Part shown: piece by piece, positions 59,104 to 64,000 of the stretch | Layout of the letters: every line of letters begins with the position of its first letter | Numbering within the stretch: the stretch's first letter is position 1 | Origin: Camillea tinctor | Taxonomy: Eukaryota; Ascomycota; Sordariomycetes; Xylariales; Xylariaceae | DNA length: 64,000 nt | Assembly: GCA_022578605.1 (NCBI GenBank) | Contig: MU394059.1 | Coordinates: 372,001-436,000, forward strand | Direction of reading: 5' to 3' | Notes under the pieces: model-generated | The model's database searches: none | Told to the model about the DNA's origin: nothing | The model's input: only the letters and a program-made list of their open reading frames with translations | Translations under genes and position numbers: made by a program

Positions 59104-61223
59104 ATGAAGGGGATGTGGTGTTTGGAACCCCGCTGTAAGCTTAAAGGCTGCAAGCAGAGAAGGGTTAGGGGGTCCGACTATTGCCAGATCCACGTATGTA
59201 GCGAGTGGCTTCACAACCGTCATTGTTTAAAACGAGGTAGAGGACCCGGTGGCCTCTGTGCTGAACGTAAGCGCTGACAAGACCCTGAATCTTGAATCCT
59301 TGACTGGTTTTGTTTCATTTATTATATCTTGACCGTCCACCTTTCAGCGCTGATAAGGCAGTGAAATAGATTCTACTTGCGTTAAGATACATCACGGAAG
59401 GAAATGTGGAAACCGGAGAAAGAAAATAGACACCGAGTATAAATACTGCGCTGACTTACGTCTGTGGCCGACCCCTTTTCTCTCTTGCTTGCTCCCTCTC
59501 CGGCTGACCGGCCGGCTTACATACAGTGCTCTCTACTAACCCACATCATCTCCAGACGCTTGTCGCGACGACGAGTGCAAGGCGCCCAACGTCGGCAACC
59601 GGACCGCTACCGTGATCTCGAAATGGTGCGTCAACCACGCGTGCGCGAACACGGAGTGCGACGGGCCGCGAATAGGCGGGGGCCAAGGGTGCAAAGCCCA
59701 CACGTGCCAGGCGGCGGGCTGCGTGCTGACAGTCCCGGGCACCAAGGACGCGGACAAGAGCAAGGTGGACAACTACTGCGCGCAGCACCGGACGTGCAAG
59801 AAAGCGGCGTGCGACCAGCCCATCTTCGTGCACAACGCGAACCGCAGCTCGCGCTTCTGCTTCGAGCACTACTGCAAGCCGGGCAGCGGCGCCTGCGAGA
59901 AGGAGCGCATCGACGGCGCCGGCGCCGAGGCCTGCGAGGACCACACCTGCGCGCGCTACCACCTCGCGCGCGGGTGCTGCAAGCCGCGCGCCGCCGGCAC
60001 TCTCCCGGGGGCCCTGTACTGCGCCGACCACGAGTGCAAGCGCGTCGCGTGCCAGCGCGAGCGCTACGCCGACAAGGACTGGTGCCCCGAGCACCTGTGC
60101 AATTCGCCCCTCGAGCTGCGCGAGGACTGCGGCAACGAGCGCGAGGGCGCCGCCGCGAACCAGATCTACTGCAAGGACCACCGGCTCTGCGCCGAGCCCA
60201 AGTGCCGCGAGTTCCGGGCTTTCAAGGGCAACGTGCGGCAGGAGAAGTGCGAGGAGCGTGAGTTTTTCCTTTCATCTCGCCCCTTTTCCCTCTCCCCCCC
60301 CAACTTACGCCCCCCTAGACTCCAAGCCCCCCTGCAAATTCCCGTCCTGCACCCGCAACCCGTCCACCGAGGGCGTGGACTACTGCCCGGCGCACCTGTG
60401 CCAGTACGCGCACGGGTGCCGGTCGCCGCCGGTGGCGGGCTCGCCCGTGTGCTGGGTGCACAAGTGCGTGGAGGCGTCGTGCCCGTTCCCGCGCGTCGTG
60501 CCGCCCCCCGCCGACATCCCCTTCCCCTTCTACCCGGCCACCGCGCCCGCCGCCGCCGACGCCACCGCCATGCTCTTCTACCAGCACCACCTCGCCGCCG
60601 TCATGGGCAGCGCCGGGTCCTACTGCCACTTGCACACGTGCCGCGCGCGCGGCTGCGGTGAGTTTTACCCTCCTCCTCCTTTCCCTCTCCCCCCCCTTTT
60701 ACGGGGTTAGTCTGTCGAGCGATCTTCGAGGACCCCCAAAAAACCCTTCTCCTATCTACGGCTAAGTACATAAGTTACACCGGAGTTCCGTGCGAAAGTT
60801 GTCAGCCCCTCAAGCACCGCGGTCTCAACCGTAGTCTAAAAGGGGGGGCGCAAAAAAAAAAAACAGAATTATCCAATTTCGCCCAATCACTGACTCCCCG
60901 TCCTCCTCACAGTGCGCCGCATCTTCGTCCCCAGCTTCATGTCTTCCGCCGCGCCGGCGGGAGGATGGGATGCCCACCAGGACAGTTATTATCCCTATGA
61001 CAACGCAGCGGGGGACGGAAGGGGAGGAGTGAAAAAACCGATGACCCCCGAGTACTGCGACGCGCATAAGTGTCGGGAACGCGACTGTTTTGCGCCCGGG
61101 GAGTGGGAGCACCGCGGGTTCTGCCGCGACCATGCCGAGGGCGAGGGGATGCGGTGGGGAGGCTCCCTCGGGGGTTGGGGCAGGGGGGGAAGACGGGATT
61201 ATTATAGGGCGATTCGCTGGTGA
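59104..61223 (+). CDS. protein built from about 14 C-x2-H-x-C units, unknown function
   Basis: Exons 59104-59266 (tentative), 59556-60257, 60319-60657 and 60913-61223 join in frame to 504 aa. Nearly the whole protein is an array of one unit: an aromatic or small residue, then C-x2-H-x(1-2)-C, then a Cys 4-9 residues later, repeated every 25-45 residues. Examples are YCQIHVC, WCVNHAC, YCADHECKRVAC, YCPAHLCQYAHGC and YCDAHKCRERDC. The regular Cys/His spacing strongly suggests bound zinc or another metal. There is no signal peptide or membrane helix, and I recognise no named domain. Introns 1 (289 bp) and 3 (255 bp) are longer than usual here, so an extra small exon may be missing. The exons are very GC-rich. 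Exon 2 onward is certain to be coding. Confidence 0.82.
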
Positions 61224-61687
61224 GGAGGGTGAACAAGAGGAGTGGTGTCGGAGTCACATTGATAGCTTGGCTTGACGAGGTTGATAATGGTTTATAAGAC
61301 ATATTGTATCTTTATTACATATCTGTACATGAATAACATCAAACATACATGTGATTCCTGTTATGCAATTATCTCATATCAATTTGATAGAGGTTGAAAT
61401 GGAATCTACCCGGTCCCAAGTCTGCTCTGTCCTGTCTTATCTCTTTTTTTTTTCTTTTTTTCTTTTTTTTGCAAATGTGTTCACTACTCATACAATGCTC
61501 TTAGCTACCCTGACCGTGGAAACAAACGCCAAAATGGCATTCCCTGAAACCTGAACGCATACTTCCTTCTTGACTAACTATAGACAGTCATCAAGAAAAA
61601 CAATCATTAAATCCCCCTGCGCCAGAAACTCCCCATGCATTCGCGACTCGTGATCCATACGTATTCGTAAAAGGGTAATTAGTCATA
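61224..61687. other. intergenic region between convergent genes
   Basis: 3' flanks of the Cys/His array gene (+) and the deubiquitinase gene (-). T-rich run at about 61445-61470. Nothing else seen. Confidence 0.55.
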
Positions 61688-64000
61688 CTACATGACGGTA
61701 CAATCTCTGTCCTTCCCACCGGCTGTCTGGGCTCCGGTATTGCCCGTAGCTACTGGTGGGGTAGGGCGTCCTCTAAGAGGAGTGCTTGGTCCGGCGTTGT
61801 TCTGCCCAACGAGGCTCGCTGCTGATCTTCTGGGAGATGTTCGCCTGTTAGGTGTACTGCCAGGCACACTCTCCGGATGACTTGGATGACCCGCAGGTGG
61901 CATGTAGGGAGTTGACTTGGAGGCCTGTTCATAACTAGGAGGTGCGTCGTCTACTTCGCCTGCAGGGCGATGGGTGGTTGAAACGGGTGGAATCAATGAT
62001 CTGACCTGCTGGGCCGGCCTCCCGCCCCGTGCCTGACTTCCCGTTCGGGGGGGAATACTGGGCTGGCTAGCGGAATTGCCCCTACCAGATGGGTGAGGGC
62101 CACTTCCGCCTCTGCCACCCGCGCCTCCTCGGTTTCTAGGTCCTGAACGATTACCTTGCCGGCCTTGCTGTTCGATAAATTGCTCAGAAAGTTGACTTTC
62201 GCGGCGCCGCGCAGCTATTTCCGCGCGATGACGTTCTTCTTCCTCTTCTTGCAGCTGTAGCGCCAATGCCATATCACGATCTTCTTGCTCATGATTAGAT
62301 GAGAACGATTCGTTAGGAGCCGGATTAGGATCTGGCTGGCGATGGTTGCGTGCACGACGGCTTCTAGCCGTTTGCCAACCCCCTCCATTGTCATTGTTGC
62401 CCGATTCAGCTACATCATACCAAGCACCGGTAGCATCATCTGAACGTTGGCCTTGAATGCCACTAACAATACGAAAGTCACCGGAGAAGAACTCTGCTCG
62501 TTCGCCCCTAACATCGGCAAGGGATTCCCACACTACCTCGTCGTGACTCAAATAGCCAGCATCGGTCACAAGAGTGTAGAGATTGTGCGTCTGTGGATGT
62601 CGGTATAGGGTGGAGAAGTGGTCATTACGGAATAAAATGGCGATCGTTCCCGGGGGAGTAGCCTTGGTGATGACATTAAGACCCCAGGGGGTTAGTTGAG
62701 TGGCTGTGTCGAACAAGAAATCTTTAATCAAGATAATATCCTGGTATAGTTGCTGTTCCTGTTCTGTAAGGCCCTCCTCGGAGTTGCTAAGCTTGTCCTC
62801 GAGTTCTTCTTCTCTGAATAGCAAGCTTTGTACATCGTCATATGAGGATGCTTGTCTATTGAGCGAATCATACACCGGGTCGTCTTTGGGTGGCAGCCAC
62901 CCATGAATGAGGGGAATGGAGAAAGCGGCGTACAGCTCCATGTGCCTTGTGGTCTCGAAAGTACCAGGGATAAGACCTTCGCGCTCTGAAGGGTGGAGAT
63001 GCGTAAGAGGTTTCTGCTGATAGGAGGTAGCGACCTCAGGAGTAGGAATAAAGCGAGGATTGACATTCATCCCAGTATGTAGACCCTTGAGGAAGTCATA
63101 GAGCTCAGTCATATCTGGTAGTGGAACGTCTGGGTTTGAACGACGAGACGAGATGAGTTCATCGAAGACGGCCTCGAGCAAGAAATTAAGACTAATCTGT
63201 TCGCGAGACCTCAGCGTTTCCACCAGGTTCGAATTGGTTTGATCAGCAGGCGTAGTCAAGGTCAAGGCGTTGACAAGAGCCACAAGTGGACAAGGTCCGT
63301 TGGCATTCTGCACAAGTATAGGGGACTTCCGGGGTTTCTGAGGTGCTGACGCATCGAACCAATTGATGTTTTTGATCTGGTAGGTTTCTGACTTGTCCAC
63401 GACTTGCGAGTGGGATTCGGAAGGTTGCGATATAGGTATACCGACTCCAGTTCCGTTCCTAGGGGGCAAAGCTGGTGGCAGCTCTTTAGTTGTGGTTGAA
63501 GCGCCTTGTATAGCGCCTTGTACAGTATCTTGTCCAGCATCTTGTCCAGCATCTTGTCCAGCATCTTGTCCAGCATCTTGTCCAGTCTCTCTTCTCGGTT
63601 CTTCGTCATCTCCGTCGACAAAATTCTCCCAGGTACTCCGCTTCGATAAAGTACCGGGCACCGGCTCCGGGATGGGTTCATGATCGATCTCGATCAAATT
63701 CCAACTCTCAACAGATTCAGACTGGTCTTGTGGTTGCTGCGTAGTAGCCGCCTGCTTGCCCTTCGCATTGGACCCCAGCTCATCCCAAGCATGCTGGTCA
63801 GCAAGAAACTCATCAGCTTCGGGGGACTTTTGAGGCAATGATCTCAGAGAAGCCTTGGGAGGGATATCATTCCACGGCTGCGAATCTCCTGTAGATTGTT
63901 GAGGTAGTAGTGTGGGGGCTGATGAAGCCGGTCCCGTAGATGATTTCTTAGAAGGAGTGGGAGAGTCCCAGATATCGCCAGATTCCTGTGCGGGAAGTGG
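61688..64000 (-). CDS. MINDY-type deubiquitinase (DUF544), partial at the window edge
   Basis: The minus-strand frame is open from the window edge (64000) to the stop at 61688, 770 codons with no start codon that I can support, so the 5' end lies outside. The MINDY catalytic domain shows ILVQNANGPCPLVALVNAL (nucleophile Cys codon 63292-63290), HGWLPPKDDPVY, GTIAILFRNDHFSTLYRHP (catalytic His) and YLSHDEVVWESL. MINDY enzymes trim Lys48-linked ubiquitin chains. After it comes a UIM-like helix (EQEDRDMALALQLQEEEEE) that should bind ubiquitin. A Gly/Pro/Ser-rich tail then ends in CTVM, a CaaX-type prenylation box. The N-terminal part has a tandem AGQD repeat (63588-63529) and several short Trp-centred motifs (IWDSP, PWNDIP, AWDELG, TWENF). 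Confidence 0.93.
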   Translation of the reverse strand, partial: PLPAQESGDIWDSPTPSKKSSTGPASSAPTLLPQQSTGDSQPWNDIPPKASLRSLPQKSPEADEFLADQHAWDELGSNAKGKQAATTQQPQDQSESVESWNLIEIDHEPIPEPVPGTLSKRSTWENFVDGDDEEPRRETGQDAGQDAGQDAGQDAGQDTVQGAIQGASTTTKELPPALPPRNGTGVGIPISQPSESHSQVVDKSETYQIKNINWFDASAPQKPRKSPILVQNANGPCPLVALVNALTLTTPADQTNSNLVETLRSREQISLNFLLEAVFDELISSRRSNPDVPLPDMTELYDFLKGLHTGMNVNPRFIPTPEVATSYQQKPLTHLHPSEREGLIPGTFETTRHMELYAAFSIPLIHGWLPPKDDPVYDSLNRQASSYDDVQSLLFREEELEDKLSNSEEGLTEQEQQLYQDIILIKDFLFDTATQLTPWGLNVITKATPPGTIAILFRNDHFSTLYRHPQTHNLYTLVTDAGYLSHDEVVWESLADVRGERAEFFSGDFRIVSGIQGQRSDDATGAWYDVAESGNNDNGGGWQTARSRRARNHRQPDPNPAPNESFSSNHEQEDRDMALALQLQEEEEERHRAEIAARRRESQLSEQFIEQQGRQGNRSGPRNRGGAGGRGGSGPHPSGRGNSASQPSIPPRTGSQARGGRPAQQVRSLIPPVSTTHRPAGEVDDAPPSYEQASKSTPYMPPAGHPSHPESVPGSTPNRRTSPRRSAASLVGQNNAGPSTPLRGRPTPPVATGNTGAQTAGGKDRDCTVM
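63529..63588. repeat. 12-bp tandem repeat, five copies, coding
   Basis: CTTGTCCAGCAT is repeated four times in a row from 63529 to 63576, with a fifth copy at 63577-63588 that differs in its last three bases. It is inside the deubiquitinase gene and encodes AGQD units on the minus strand. Degenerate relatives extend towards 63500. Copy number is likely to vary between strains. Confidence 0.92.

Noticed and set aside
59464..60261. 265-codon plus-strand frame within the Cys/His array gene
   Set aside because: Arg/Gln/Pro-rich shadow frame; the Cys/His frame is the one with regular structure and matching splice sites.

Overview
The window is nuclear DNA from a filamentous ascomycete (Pezizomycotina, probably Sordariomycetes; I cannot name the species). 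The evidence is the short GT..AG introns (about 50-120 bp, with CTAAC-type branch points), the gene content (fungal Cdc24, SidF/SidL-type and Sit-type siderophore proteins, a Tbf1-like telobox Myb, 2EXR) and the AT-rich intergenic DNA full of TAGGTA/TACCTA words. No rRNA, tRNA or CRISPR was found. I rebuilt exon structures by hand from splice signals and reading-frame continuity. One gene (MRP10) is too short and too split to show up as an ORF.

Layout. 0-4.5 kb: gene-free, with one MITE (2086-2408) and a low-complexity leader. 4.5-7.9 kb: cdc24 RhoGEF (+). 9.7-10.5 kb: small secreted protein (+). 11.2-11.6 kb: MRP10 mitoribosomal protein (-). 11.7-12.6 kb: cluster of three more MITE-like foldback elements. 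15.3-17.2 kb: siderophore-iron transporter (+). 17.2-21.8 kb: gene-poor, with a 10-N assembly gap inside poly-G/poly-C. 21.8-22.1 kb: small single-pass membrane protein (-). 23.8-25.3 kb: mitochondrial calcium uniporter MCU (+). 27.3-29.0 kb: SidF/SidL-type hydroxyornithine acyltransferase (+). 30.0-31.1 kb: NmrA-like oxidoreductase (+), tail to tail with a seven-exon MFS transporter (-, 31.3-33.4 kb). 34.7-36.9 kb: secreted PhoD phosphatase (+), six exons. 37.1-39.5 kb: broken copy of a large fungal-specific gene (-). 40.4 kb: small hypothetical. 41.8-42.7 kb: GC-rich 2EXR protein (+). 44.7-45.6 and 51.7-52.3 kb: two coiled-coil proteins (-) separated by about 6 kb of gene-free DNA. 55.0-58.0 kb: Tbf1/TRF-like telobox protein (+). 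59.1-61.2 kb: unusual protein made of about 14 C-x2-H-x-C units (+). 61.7 kb to the window edge: MINDY-type deubiquitinase (-), 5' end outside the window.

How the genes fit together. Most genes are independent housekeeping or accessory loci. The one functional theme is iron: a siderophore importer and a siderophore-biosynthesis acyltransferase lie about 10 kb apart, each preceded by GATA-type sites. The site cluster upstream of the transporter includes an exact match to the SreA-type consensus ATCWGATAA. The most novel-looking items are the Cys/His array protein and the MITE family in which one element looks like a shell wrapped around another.
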